Source of the DNA: Paenibacillus sp. Root52
GTDB lineage: Bacteria; Bacillota; Bacilli; Paenibacillales; Paenibacillaceae
Length of the DNA stretch: 64,000 nt
Direction of reading: 5' to 3'
Assembly: GCF_001426865.1 (NCBI RefSeq)
Contig: NZ_LMFO01000012.1
Location: 1,086 to 65,085 of the forward strand
Both the position numbers and the translations under genes were made by a program. The notes below the pieces were generated by a model. It saw only the letters and a program-made list of their open reading frames with translations, did not search any database and had not been told where the DNA came from. Numbering within the stretch: the first letter of the stretch is position 1; every line of letters begins with the position of its first letter. Shown piece by piece: positions 34,042 to 42,754 of the stretch.

Positions 34042-35115
34042 TTATTGAATTGGGTTTTCATTCATTTGCTTCTGCATATTTTCGATACCATCGAGAATCT
34101 GATGCCCATAACCCCAGAACTGACCAAAATCAGTGACATAGATTTGTTTGTTCTTAATCGCATTCATACTTTGCAAGGCAGGATTAGCATATAGATTTTG
34201 AATCAGTTTGTCGATATCCGGGGATCCCGTATACGCAGACAACAGCAGGTAGTCTGGGTTAGCTGTGATCAGTTGCTCTACACTGACTTCGCCTTGCACG
34301 CCATCGAACGTATTTTTCAATTTCAGCAAGCTGAGTGCATCCAGTTGATACGTATCGTTTTGCATGCTGCTAACTGTAATGGAATCTTCGGACGCAGGTA
34401 CGATGTAAGCAAATGTATGCTCAGGCTGATCTGCAACACTCGCCTTGATTGCTTCAGCACGTGCTTTCAGGCTCTCGGTGAATGATGTAGCATTTTCCTG
34501 TACATCGAAGATCTGTCCGAGCTGTGCGATATCATTATAGAGGCTGTCCAATGTGCCCTTATGGTTTGTTGTTTGCAGGAATGTATGGATATTCATGTCG
34601 TTCAGTCCATCCACGGTACCCACGCCCCAGTCAGCATCTGCGAACAGGTCACCGCGACCCAACACGATGTCTGGGCTTGCGCCTACAACGAGCTCTTTAC
34701 CTACATAGTTTTCGGATAGGACTGGAATTTTAGCGAAATCGTCAGCAACATCTGGAGTCACAGAGCCATACAATGCGGCTACTCCGACCATTTTGTCTGT
34801 TAGACCGAGCTTAATTAACATTTCAGCTACAGATTGTGTGTTGGCTACAACACGCTCAGGTGCTTTCTCGAACGTCTGGGATTTCGGTTTCCATTCTCCG
34901 CCTTCACCGGAGATACTGAAGTTTTCAATCGTCAGTGGATAGGTTGTTTTATTCGTATCTCCAGCGGTAGTGGTTGATTCTGAAGTGTTGGTTGTATTTT
35001 CTCCTGATGTGGTGGTTTGCTCCGTATTGGAGGATGTGGCATTAGAACAAGCAGCGAGAAGAAGTAGCATAAGACTTAGACAGGTGATGAGTATTTTTCT
35101 GGATGTAAATTTCAT
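34042..35115 (-). CDS. Iron/siderophore ABC transporter substrate-binding lipoprotein
   Basis: A 357-residue lipoprotein: lipobox ending at C23 (LLLAAC), Ser/Thr/Asn-rich linker to about 60, then a class III binding fold from about 65 (YPLTIENF ... APERVVANTQSVAEMLIKLG ... SPDIVLGRGDLF ... NPDYLLLSAYTGSPDI ... FGQFWGYGHQILDGIENM). ATG 35115 is used; AAAAGGGG lies 12 bases upstream. It is divergent from the FecCD permease and ATPase genes, which complete the transporter, with a Fur-type box in the 116-base gap. Ferric siderophore or heme is the probable ligand. Confidence 0.9.
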   Translation of the reverse strand: MKFTSRKILITCLSLMLLLLAACSNATSSNTEQTTTSGENTTNTSESTTTAGDTNKTTYPLTIENFSISGEGGEWKPKSQTFEKAPERVVANTQSVAEMLIKLGLTDKMVGVAALYGSVTPDVADDFAKIPVLSENYVGKELVVGASPDIVLGRGDLFADADWGVGTVDGLNDMNIHTFLQTTNHKGTLDSLYNDIAQLGQIFDVQENATSFTESLKARAEAIKASVADQPEHTFAYIVPASEDSITVSSMQNDTYQLDALSLLKLKNTFDGVQGEVSVEQLITANPDYLLLSAYTGSPDIDKLIQNLYANPALQSMNAIKNKQIYVTDFGQFWGYGHQILDGIENMQKQMNENPIQ

Positions 35116-35155
35116 AATGAGAGAGAGCCCCTTTTCTGTAATGTAAATTGACAAA

Positions 35156-35170
35156 GATAATCATTCTCAA
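35156..35170. promoter_or_regulatory. Fur-type iron box between divergent transporter genes
   Basis: GATAATCATTCTCAA; the reverse complement TTGAGAATGATTATC matches the Fur 7-1-7 core at nearly all positions. It lies between the lipoprotein and permease genes and could control both. Confidence 0.75.
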
Positions 35171-35231
35171 TTATAATCCGAGAAAATACTTTGTAAATAG
35201 CTAAATTCTTTTTATTTTATTTTCGTAGGAA

Positions 35232-36356
35232 ATGATGGGGGACAAGATGGCACAGACAGTTCAGCTTCAGACACCGCGTGTGGGAAGAAAAGAATCTCTT
35301 ATTCACAGCAAATCCGGTTTTGCATTATTAATCGCGCTTCTGATTGGTGTGATGATTATTTCTGTTGGCATTGCCGTATCGATCGGGCAGGTGAGTATCC
35401 CGCTTGCTGAATCCTATCGCATCCTTGTATTCAAATTGACAGGATTCCAAATCGGTCAAGCACCGATTGAAGCCGGATCATTTACCGATATCATCTGGCA
35501 GATTCGTTTTCCGCGTGTTCTGATGGCGATGTTTATTGGTGCGGGTCTCGCGATGTGTGGTGCAGTCATGCAGGCAGCGGTACAGAACCCGTTGGCCGAT
35601 CCATACATATTGGGTATATCTTCGGGAGCTTCACTCGGAGCAACGTTTGCGATCTTGATTGGATTCGGTGCCATCAGTTGGTTAGGACAGACGGGAGTGG
35701 CCTTCTGGGCATTTGCTGGAGCCATGGGAGCTTCCTTGTTGGTGCTAACCTTAGCAGGCATTCGGGGTAAGATGACCTCAGTCAAGCTTGTGCTTGCTGG
35801 CATGGTTATTAATGCGCTGTGTACAGCCTTTTCTAATTTTATTATCTATTTTGCTAACAATGCTGAGGGAATCAAAACGGTAACGTTCTGGACGATGGGT
35901 AGTCTCGCTGCCTCCGGATGGAATAAGCTACCTTTGATCGGTATCGTGGTGATTGTGTCGATTGTGTTCTTCCTATTGCAATCCCGTGTGCTGAACACCA
36001 TGTTACTGGGTGATGAAGCAGCAGTTACGCTTGGCATTAACTTGAGTGTGTACCGTAGGCTCTACATGTTATTAACGGCGCTGGTGACAGGGGTTATGGT
36101 GGCGAGCTGTGGCATGATCGGTTTTGTCGGCCTCATTATTCCGCATATCGTTAGAGGTCTGGTCGGTTCAGACCATCGCAAAGTGATGCCTGTATCCGTA
36201 CTCTTTGGTGCGATCTTCCTCATCTGGACAGACGTTATTGCAAGATCTCTGATATCCAGTGTAGAGCTGCCAATAGGGATCATTACAGCGATGATAGGTG
36301 CACCGATGTTTATGTATATGTTAGTCAAAAAAGGCTACGGTTTTGGAGGAAACTAA
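35232..36356 (+). CDS. FecCD-family iron-siderophore ABC permease
   Basis: A 374-residue membrane protein with about nine or ten helices of the BtuC/FecCD type. Recognisable segments: IRFPRVLMAMFIGAGLAMCG, VQNPLADPYILGISSGASLG, FWTMGSLAASGW, CGMIGFVGLIIPHIVRGLVG. A single permease gene means it acts as a homodimer. The start may be 35232 or ATG 35247, which has GGGGGA closer upstream. Its stop is two bases before the ATPase start, so they are one operon. Confidence 0.93.
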   Translation: MMGDKMAQTVQLQTPRVGRKESLIHSKSGFALLIALLIGVMIISVGIAVSIGQVSIPLAESYRILVFKLTGFQIGQAPIEAGSFTDIIWQIRFPRVLMAMFIGAGLAMCGAVMQAAVQNPLADPYILGISSGASLGATFAILIGFGAISWLGQTGVAFWAFAGAMGASLLVLTLAGIRGKMTSVKLVLAGMVINALCTAFSNFIIYFANNAEGIKTVTFWTMGSLAASGWNKLPLIGIVVIVSIVFFLLQSRVLNTMLLGDEAAVTLGINLSVYRRLYMLLTALVTGVMVASCGMIGFVGLIIPHIVRGLVGSDHRKVMPVSVLFGAIFLIWTDVIARSLISSVELPIGIITAMIGAPMFMYMLVKKGYGFGGN

Positions 36357-36358
36357 CA

Positions 36359-37126
36359 ATGGAACTGAATGTAGAGAACATATCCATCACGGTGCAGAAC
36401 ACAGATATTATTCGTAATATTTCTTTGCAGGTAAAAGAAAAGCAGTTCGTTGGCTTGATTGGACCTAACGGTTGTGGCAAATCCACGCTGCTCAAGAGCA
36501 TCTATAAGGTCATTAAGCCCCAGCAGGGCAATGTATTTTTGGATCATACGGATATATTGAAGTCCAGTCCCAAAGTCGTGGCTCGGCACATGGGTGTGGT
36601 TGGGCAGTTTAACGAGTTAAGCTTCGATTTTACGGTGCGTGAGATGGTCATGATGGGACGTACCCCGCATAAGAAGTTGCTGGAGACGGATAATGGACGG
36701 GATCTTGAAATTGTAGAGCAGGCTTTGGAAAAGGTACATCTAACCGGACACGCAGACCGTAACTATATTTCGTTGTCCGGCGGGGAGAAGCAGCGTGTTG
36801 TTTTGGCTCGTGTGTTGGCTCAGCAACCCGAATTTCTGATATTGGACGAGCCGACCAATCATCTGGATATTAAATACCAGCTACAGATTCTCAATATCGT
36901 GAAAAGTCTCGATATCGGAATCCTTGCTGCACTGCACGATCTTGAGCTTGCCGCTTCATATTGTGATCATCTCTACGTGGTGAAGCAGGGACAGATTGTG
37001 GTTCATGGTAAACCTGCCGATATATTAACCCGCGAGATGATCGGTGAGGTGTTTGAGGTAGATTGTGAAATCTACCAAAATCCCGTAACCGGTGGGTTGG
37101 GTATTGCCTATCTAAGCACACGGTAA
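36359..37126 (+). CDS. Iron-siderophore ABC transporter ATP-binding protein (FecE-like)
   Basis: A 255-residue ATPase: Walker A GPNGCGKST near residue 36, Q-loop VGQFNELSFDFTV, signature LSGGEKQR, Walker B LILDEPTNHLD, switch histidine in ALHDLELAASYCD. It powers the FecCD permease encoded two bases upstream with the divergent lipoprotein as receptor. GGAGG of the upstream gene end provides its ribosome site. Confidence 0.94.
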   Translation: MELNVENISITVQNTDIIRNISLQVKEKQFVGLIGPNGCGKSTLLKSIYKVIKPQQGNVFLDHTDILKSSPKVVARHMGVVGQFNELSFDFTVREMVMMGRTPHKKLLETDNGRDLEIVEQALEKVHLTGHADRNYISLSGGEKQRVVLARVLAQQPEFLILDEPTNHLDIKYQLQILNIVKSLDIGILAALHDLELAASYCDHLYVVKQGQIVVHGKPADILTREMIGEVFEVDCEIYQNPVTGGLGIAYLSTR

Positions 37127-37217
37127 GATCAAAGGGATAAATCATGTTCAGATAAGTGCAACTATCCTCAGCCACGTCCGCGAACTGCTGCATAAGATAA
37201 ACGAACGATATTTAATT

Positions 37218-37248
37218 AGCTGGAGCTGAATTAAGCTTCGGCTTTTTT
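37218..37248 (+). terminator. Terminator of the iron-transport operon
   Basis: AGCTGGAGCT (37218-37227) pairs with AGCTTCGGCT (37234-37243) using two G-U pairs, followed by a run of Ts. Confidence 0.75.
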
Positions 37249-37363
37249 CTTATTTTAGACGGTATGTAGAAGTGATGAATGGACATAGTAGCACAAAAAT
37301 AACCGTCCCGATTGCAATGAGGCATTGCCCGCTGGAACGGTCTATTTGGTAAGACTAGATGAG

Positions 37364-37939
37364 TCAGCGTAGCATAGGATCAACCGACTGTTGATGCTCA
37401 CCATGGCGAACCTCTTGGAATATATCACTGGAATTATCCTGCTCTACTTTGGTATTCTGACCCTGAAGCAATAGCTCAAGATCTCCAATCGTGACTGGAC
37501 GCGCATGTCTTTTCAATACATAGCCCAATTGACCGTTTGGTTCTACAGTTGCCGTTTCCAGGTCTTCCACACTAGAGATGCCACTTTGGCGCAGATGCAT
37601 CTCTAACTGATCCACGGTATAACGCATCTTTTTCAGATTGGGCACAATGATTTTGCCGTCTTCAACGACAATTTTGGAGCTACCACTCATCAGCCGTTCG
37701 AAAAAATTGAATTTCAACTGAAGCACCTCTACAACCAGTAAAGTCGCAATAAAAACAGTTGCTGATCCAATGGCTTTACCAAGCTCATGATTCGCAATAG
37801 GCTGTACAATCGTTGTTCCGATTGAGATCATAATGACCGTGGTTGCAACACTCATCTGTGAGATGGACTTACGCCCCGCAATGCGCAATAAAAGCATACC
37901 CACCAGAACAAGTAAGATCGATTTCCATATCCAATCCAT
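37364..37939 (-). CDS. DUF421 membrane protein (YetF-like)
   Basis: A 191-residue protein with three N-terminal helices (about 4-20, 30-48, 55-75) and a cytosolic domain of the DUF421/YetF type (GSSKIVVEDGKIIVPNLKKM, LRQSGISSVEDLETATVEPNGQLGYVLK). Members occur widely in spore formers, and some are linked to spore germination or stress. AAAGGAGAT lies eight bases before the ATG. It stands alone. Confidence 0.85.
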   Translation of the reverse strand: MDWIWKSILLVLVGMLLLRIAGRKSISQMSVATTVIMISIGTTIVQPIANHELGKAIGSATVFIATLLVVEVLQLKFNFFERLMSGSSKIVVEDGKIIVPNLKKMRYTVDQLEMHLRQSGISSVEDLETATVEPNGQLGYVLKRHARPVTIGDLELLLQGQNTKVEQDNSSDIFQEVRHGEHQQSVDPMLR

Positions 37940-38356
37940 GTACTTCGATCTCCTTTCTACTACAAGTCTTTTCCATCATTAGGATTAGCGTGTTCTGGAT
38001 AAGGGGAATTTATGCAAAAGGGAAAATACAAATCTTCAATGTTCAACATGTTCTTATTGCTTTAATACTCGTTGCCTCATTCCCACTTCCTTATCGTTTG
38101 GGCACTAACCTCTAATAACTTGGATCCTGTTGTACAGTTCATTGCCTGGGAAATTTTAAGTTCAAACTGTTAGTGGAGATGTATTGTTATTTATTATAAA
38201 GAGAAAAATCTAGTGTTCGTTAATGCAATCATGATAGGGATATGGCTTCATTTGTGAATAGACTTTGGAGAGTGAAGTTGAATTTTTGGATATTAAAAAG
38301 AAGATAATGTAACTTTGTTCGAAGCTCAGAACTGGAGAGGAGATGTCACATTAATT
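37940..38356. other. Intergenic region, no gene recognised
   Basis: About 420 AT-rich bases between the divergent YetF-like gene and a small cytosolic gene. Nothing recognisable beyond an AGAGGAGATG ribosome site at its right end. A short CTCGTTGCCTCATTC at about 38068 also occurs near 33838. Confidence 0.35.
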
Positions 38357-38779
38357 ATGCATTACGAAGATATCCGCAAATTACCTGATTATTGTGCTGC
38401 AGACTTTTTACATACGCTGTTCCATGACGCACTTCAACATTTGGAGAACGGTACAAACGATAAGCAAGAGTTCTTACTGATTCTTAGCGAGCTAACTGAT
38501 CGACAAGCGATGACGTATGAGTTACTAGAGAAGGAACTACGAGATAACATAGACCAGGTGCTTCGAAAGCTGTGGAATACGGACTCCTATGATGAGGTAG
38601 ACATTATGCTGTCGCTAGTAGTGAATTTAGGGTTAAAGGGATGCTTTTCACAAGTGCAAAATTCTTTACATCAGGATAATAAGCTAGACCCAGCCATTCG
38701 TAGTGAAATCGAAGAAACCATTGCAGAGGTTGGGGAACATATTGCCAATCCCCTTCATTCGTTAGAGAGATATAGGTAA
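38357..38779 (+). CDS. Small acidic cytosolic protein, immunity-protein-like
   Basis: A 140-residue helical, acidic protein without export signal. HEAT-like helix pairs (FLLILSELTDRQAMTYELL, VDIMLSLVVNLGLKGCF) resemble small orphan immunity proteins such as the Imm30 group, but I cannot confirm the family. ATG 38357 is 13 bases after GAGGAGATG; the frame opens further upstream at a TTG (38315), and an ATT at 38354 is also possible. It is followed by another small protein of similar character. Confidence 0.55.
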   Translation: MHYEDIRKLPDYCAADFLHTLFHDALQHLENGTNDKQEFLLILSELTDRQAMTYELLEKELRDNIDQVLRKLWNTDSYDEVDIMLSLVVNLGLKGCFSQVQNSLHQDNKLDPAIRSEIEETIAEVGEHIANPLHSLERYR

Positions 38780-38935
38780 TAGGTCTTTGCATCCGCTATG
38801 CGATAAATATGATATAAGCTGGATGGTTGAAGTATACTTCATATGTTAACCTGTCTGTAAACACAATCTGACGGATCGATCCAATTAAGAGAGTGATACA
38901 ATTGATGTAGAAGGAATTATACGAAGGAGATCCAT

Positions 38936-39322
38936 ATGGAGAAGAACTATCCTAAGTATGTTACAGGACATGCAGTAAGGAGCCTGTGCAGTAAATTGAA
39001 TCTTAAATCACAGGGTGAATTTACACAAGACTGGGAGTATGAGGTTGCGGATGCTTCTAGGATAACTGAATTTCTGGATGCGTATGAGCAATGCCCATGG
39101 GATGTTGAAGAAAAGTTCGCGCTTATGATCATTATAATTGAATCTTGTAACGATGCTCTTGTGGAAGGAACGTGCGATCCAGAGATAATCAATGTACTGA
39201 AACATCATCTCATTCTTGATGCGGATATTCACTACAATACGCTACATTATTGGGCGCTATTAGACGAACCTGAATTGGACAACTGCTTCGCAATAACACC
39301 CATCATAAGGGAGATCATATAA
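38936..39322 (+). CDS. Small cytosolic protein, orphan-immunity-like
   Basis: A 128-residue acidic protein beginning YPKYVTGHAVRSLCSKL and containing DWEYEVADASRITEFLDAYE and EEKFALMIIIIESCNDAL. Proteins of this pattern are often found as stand-alone copies next to toxin systems; no toxin gene is adjacent here. AAGGAGAT is five bases before the ATG. Function unknown; immunity to a contact-dependent toxin is inference from composition and habit. Confidence 0.6.
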   Translation: MEKNYPKYVTGHAVRSLCSKLNLKSQGEFTQDWEYEVADASRITEFLDAYEQCPWDVEEKFALMIIIIESCNDALVEGTCDPEIINVLKHHLILDADIHYNTLHYWALLDEPELDNCFAITPIIREII

Positions 39323-39416
39323 TTACTTTTCTATGAACTATCATTAACTTTCAATCCACCCTGTGGTTCGTATACAATAGGGTATTGAACGTAAGCGAAT
39401 AAGGGAGCGGGTAACG

Positions 39417-40070
39417 ATGGCCAAATCTAAATATTATGTTGTCTGGGAAGGCAAACAGCCAGGTGTATATAGTACGTGGGCAGAATGCAAGGCGCAGACA
39501 GATCAATATACTGGGGCTAAATATAAGTCATACGAATCCAAAGCTGCAGCAGAAGAAGCATACCGTGCAGGTTGGAAAGGCAATTGGGGCGCTGGTGCTA
39601 AGGGTTCGTCCAAGACGAAGGCAAGAAGCAGTGGACGTAGTGTTGGCATGGAAACCTCCGAAGAGGTCGATTATGACAGCATTTCGGTTGATGTAGGTAC
39701 ACGAGGTAATCCAGGGCAGGTAGAATATAAAGGAGTGGATACTCGTACTGGTGAGATCATCTTCTCGGTTGGCCCAATCTCAAAAGGCACTAACAATCTT
39801 GGAGAATTTCTAGCGATTGTACATGCACTGGCTCATCTTAAGAAAGAGGGCAGTAATAAGACGGTGTACACCGACTCAGTCAATGCGATGAAATGGTTGA
39901 AGCAAAAGGCGGTATCGACCACATTGCCGCGAGATTCTTCAACAGAAGAAATCTGGCTTATGATTGACCGTGCAGAGCAGTGGCTACGAACCAACACATA
40001 CAGTAATAAAGTGCTGAAATGGCAGACCAAACAATGGGGCGAAATTAAGGCGGATTATGGCCGAAAATAA
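39417..40070 (+). CDS. rnhA: Viroplasmin-domain ribonuclease H1
   Basis: A 217-residue enzyme. Residues 4-48 are a viroplasmin/hybrid-binding domain (YYVVWEGKQPGVYSTWAEC). About 85-215 is RNase H with the four acids D92 (VDVGTRGNPG), E130 (NNLGEFLAI), D153 (YTDSVNAM) and a final D near 213 (IKADYGRK). It cleaves the RNA strand of RNA-DNA hybrids. A basic linker (about 58-75) joins the domains. GGGAGCGGG precedes the ATG. Confidence 0.93.
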   Translation: MAKSKYYVVWEGKQPGVYSTWAECKAQTDQYTGAKYKSYESKAAAEEAYRAGWKGNWGAGAKGSSKTKARSSGRSVGMETSEEVDYDSISVDVGTRGNPGQVEYKGVDTRTGEIIFSVGPISKGTNNLGEFLAIVHALAHLKKEGSNKTVYTDSVNAMKWLKQKAVSTTLPRDSSTEEIWLMIDRAEQWLRTNTYSNKVLKWQTKQWGEIKADYGRK

Positions 40071-40182
40071 GCTACTGCTGCAACCTCTAATCATGATATT
40101 TGTTGTCTATTAGAAACGATATTTACAATTTCCAATTTCCATTCTATAATCATTCAATATGATAAGTTGCACATATGGAGGA

Positions 40183-40214
40183 GCCTGCCGTCTGCAGGCC
40201 CTCTTTATCTTTTT
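40183..40214 (+). terminator. Terminator downstream of RNase H gene
   Basis: GCCTGC (40183-40188) and GCAGGC (40194-40199) around CGTCT, followed by a T-rich tract to 40214. Confidence 0.75.
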
Positions 40215-40292
40215 GAGTCGTTATTTTTACGGTTTATATGAAATGAATATGATGAAAATGGGTTATTTGAGTACACATTGCAGGAGGCAGAC

Positions 40293-41162
40293 ATGAGTTC
40301 CATTTACAGAAGTGAAGAAGGTAAGAGTTGTATTCTTGAGGAATACGAGGCATATGTAGATCAGTTGGGTGAGGGCTTTACGCGTGAGTATGTTGAAACA
40401 CGTTTTGGACAGACCCATGTGTTATTGACTGGTCCTAAGGATGGCAAGCCGTTATTTATTCTCCAAGGTGGGAATTGTGTGAATCCGATGACGCTGTCAT
40501 GGTTTTCTTCCTTATTTAAGGATTACCGAATTATTGCACCGGATACCATTGGTCACCCTGGCTATAGTGAAGATACCCGAATCTCAGCGAGGTTTGATAG
40601 TTTGGCGATGTGGGTGACGGATCTGCTAGATCACTATGAGATTGAGCAAAGTGCTTTTATCGGTCCTTCCTTTGGCGGTGGAATTATTCTGAGACTGGCA
40701 ACGTATATTCCGGATCGGATTGCGTGCTCCATTCTGGTTGCACCAGCGGGACTGATCGCTCGTTCCAAAATGAAAGTGGCTCAGGACTTCATGCTCCCAA
40801 TTGTGACCTACCGAATGACTTCTTCACCGAATTCGCTGCAAAAAATTGCAGATACCATGTCTTGTAACTGTATGAAGGAAGTAGATAAGAACATCATCGG
40901 CAAAATTTTCAAACATGTAAGTCTGGAACAGGATATGCCGAAGCTGACCGACCGAGAAGAATTGTTGAACTACACTGCCCCAACACTGATCTTGGCAGGT
41001 GAGAAGGATATCTTTTTCCCAGGAGATAAGTTGATTGAGAGAGCGCGGAAGATTATCCCGAATGTGAGAACCGTTAAGTATGATACAGGACATTATCCAT
41101 CCCAGCATGTGCTGGTTCAGATGAACGAGGAGATTAAGCTGTTCCTACAAGAGAATTATTAA
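40293..41162 (+). CDS. Alpha/beta hydrolase
   Basis: A 289-residue cytosolic hydrolase. The fold is evident from FILQGGNCVN (oxyanion loop region), DTIGHPGYS, the nucleophile elbow GPSFGGG, the Asp region LILAGEKDIFFP, and the final His in YDTGHYPSQ. It hydrolyses an ester, thioester or amide; no subfamily was recognised. The TTG-initiated longer frame is less likely since CAGGAGG at 40281-40287 is five bases before ATG 40293. Confidence 0.85.
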   Translation: MSSIYRSEEGKSCILEEYEAYVDQLGEGFTREYVETRFGQTHVLLTGPKDGKPLFILQGGNCVNPMTLSWFSSLFKDYRIIAPDTIGHPGYSEDTRISARFDSLAMWVTDLLDHYEIEQSAFIGPSFGGGIILRLATYIPDRIACSILVAPAGLIARSKMKVAQDFMLPIVTYRMTSSPNSLQKIADTMSCNCMKEVDKNIIGKIFKHVSLEQDMPKLTDREELLNYTAPTLILAGEKDIFFPGDKLIERARKIIPNVRTVKYDTGHYPSQHVLVQMNEEIKLFLQENY

Positions 41163-41470
41163 AAGATATAGATATTGAGCGGAATAATTATATACTTTTT
41201 GTGCGAATGCATTCATTAAATGCTCCGTTCTGTCGATAACATAAATAGAAGAATGAAACAATTATGGGTACGAGTAAGGTACGAGTAAGTAATAGGATGA
41301 AGCAAGTATAGTATTAAGATAAAATAATTATATCTTTTCGCAGGGATATGATTCATGTTGCATCATTTGGTTTATATATATAGTTGGCGATCCAATTGCT
41401 TACTGACTGAACGAAATGATGCAACCTGCGGAAAGTTCCTCAGTTAGATAGGGGTGAGACGAAGGAAGTT
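41163..41470. other. Leader region of the kinase gene
   Basis: About 310 bases. It contains an imperfect tandem GTACGAGTAAG repeat near 41270-41290 and a large inverted repeat (listed separately) just before the kinase gene. No ORF of note. Confidence 0.45.
41357..41425. promoter_or_regulatory. 12-bp inverted repeat in the kinase leader
   Basis: GTTGCATCATTT (41357-41368) and its exact complement AAATGATGCAAC (41414-41425). A further CGCAGG/CCTGCG pair lies outside, offset by 12 bases on the left. It could be an operator or a leader stem controlling the injection-cluster kinase. Confidence 0.45.
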
Positions 41471-42460
41471 ATGAGAAAAGATAACTACAAAATGGCACTG
41501 CAACGCAATGTTATATTGAACGATACATATCAAGTAAGACAAGTCCTAGCTTGCAGCGAGCTGGCTATTGTATACATAGGAAGAGATCGCAATACAGGCG
41601 CAAAAGTTGCGATCAAAGAATTCTTCCCTCAAAGTCTGGCTTCTCGTCAGTCTGACAAACGGAGTGTGTATTGTTCCTCACGAGGATACAGTGGACAGTA
41701 TCAAGAATTACTAGCTTCTTTCCTGATTGAAGGAGAGCTGCTATCTGGTCTGAATCATCCTCATATTATTCAATATGTAGATCATTTTGAAGCGAATGAT
41801 ACCGGCTATCTTGTGATGGAATACTGTACGGGGATCATGCTGAATGATTATTTGAAAGAACGTAATCATGCATTAGATGCTGCTTTTATCAAAGGCACGC
41901 TTCTTCCTATTATCGATACCGTTGAACATATACATAAGCAAGGTATTCTGCATCGGGATCTGAAACCTTCGAACATTATGGTGATGGAGGATGGTACACC
42001 TAAATTATTAGATTTCGGTTCTGCTGTTCGCTGGCCGATGCCGTCCGGTGAGAAACAGGTCATTTTCACATCTGCTGGATATTCTCCGCTTGAATTTTAT
42101 TCAGAGAAGTCCAGTCAAGGGCCGATGTCTGATATATATAGTTTAGCAGCACTGCTTCATTATTGGACATGTGGACAGCCGCCGATGGATGTGAAGCAAC
42201 GTCTATTCCAGGATGAACTCCCGTCAGTGCGTTCGCACAATGAATATGTGAATCCATGGCTCGCTCATGTTATTCACTGGGGATTATCCGTTCGTTCCGA
42301 GAAACGTTGTGCTTCTCTACGGTGGGTGAGAAGATCATTGCAGATGCAGGCTTTGGTGTGGAAAGTGCGTAAACCGGGGACGGTAGAGTGGTCATTGTCT
42401 GAGAATGAACATACTCAGATCTACGAAGCGGAGTCAGGCAAACAGCATGAGACCGCCTGA
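41471..42460 (+). CDS. Serine/threonine protein kinase of the injection-system cluster
   Basis: A 329-residue Hanks-type kinase: VAIK lysine K49, catalytic HRDLKPSN (D163), DFG D181, APE-equivalent YSPLEFY. The glycine-rich loop is degenerate, LACSELAIVY in place of the usual G-x-G-x-x-G. There is no membrane segment or extracellular sensor, unlike PrkC. It is followed by a strong terminator and sits beside genes for FHA and PP2C proteins, so it probably phosphorylates an FHA partner, as PpkA does for Fha in type VI secretion. That role is inferred from gene content. Confidence 0.88.
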   Translation: MRKDNYKMALQRNVILNDTYQVRQVLACSELAIVYIGRDRNTGAKVAIKEFFPQSLASRQSDKRSVYCSSRGYSGQYQELLASFLIEGELLSGLNHPHIIQYVDHFEANDTGYLVMEYCTGIMLNDYLKERNHALDAAFIKGTLLPIIDTVEHIHKQGILHRDLKPSNIMVMEDGTPKLLDFGSAVRWPMPSGEKQVIFTSAGYSPLEFYSEKSSQGPMSDIYSLAALLHYWTCGQPPMDVKQRLFQDELPSVRSHNEYVNPWLAHVIHWGLSVRSEKRCASLRWVRRSLQMQALVWKVRKPGTVEWSLSENEHTQIYEAESGKQHETA

Positions 42461-42508
42461 ACCATATCGCGGGTATACGAGTAGCGTTACATATCATATG
42501 CATACGAA

Positions 42509-42554
42509 AAAACAGGTTAGATTAACCCCGGTGGGTTGTATCTAACCTGTTTTA
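42509..42554 (+). terminator. Terminator after the kinase gene
   Basis: AAAACAGGTTAGAT (42509-42522) and its perfect complement (42541-42554), with As on one side and TTTTATTT on the other; bidirectional use with the convergent VWA gene is possible. Confidence 0.9.
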
Positions 42555-42754
42555 TTTATATGGTAGTCAATTTATAGTACCTATAGCTGCTTTAATCAGG
42601 ATAAGTATCTGTGTGCGATATAGAAGGGCAACAACAGAGACGAGTAAATGCTAAACCATCCTCGATTTCTCGAACGTTCAAGTCCTTCCACTACGAATAC
42701 CTCTAGTTGGTAGGTGAGTTACAATTCGTTCCCAACAGAGCACATCATAGTTAA

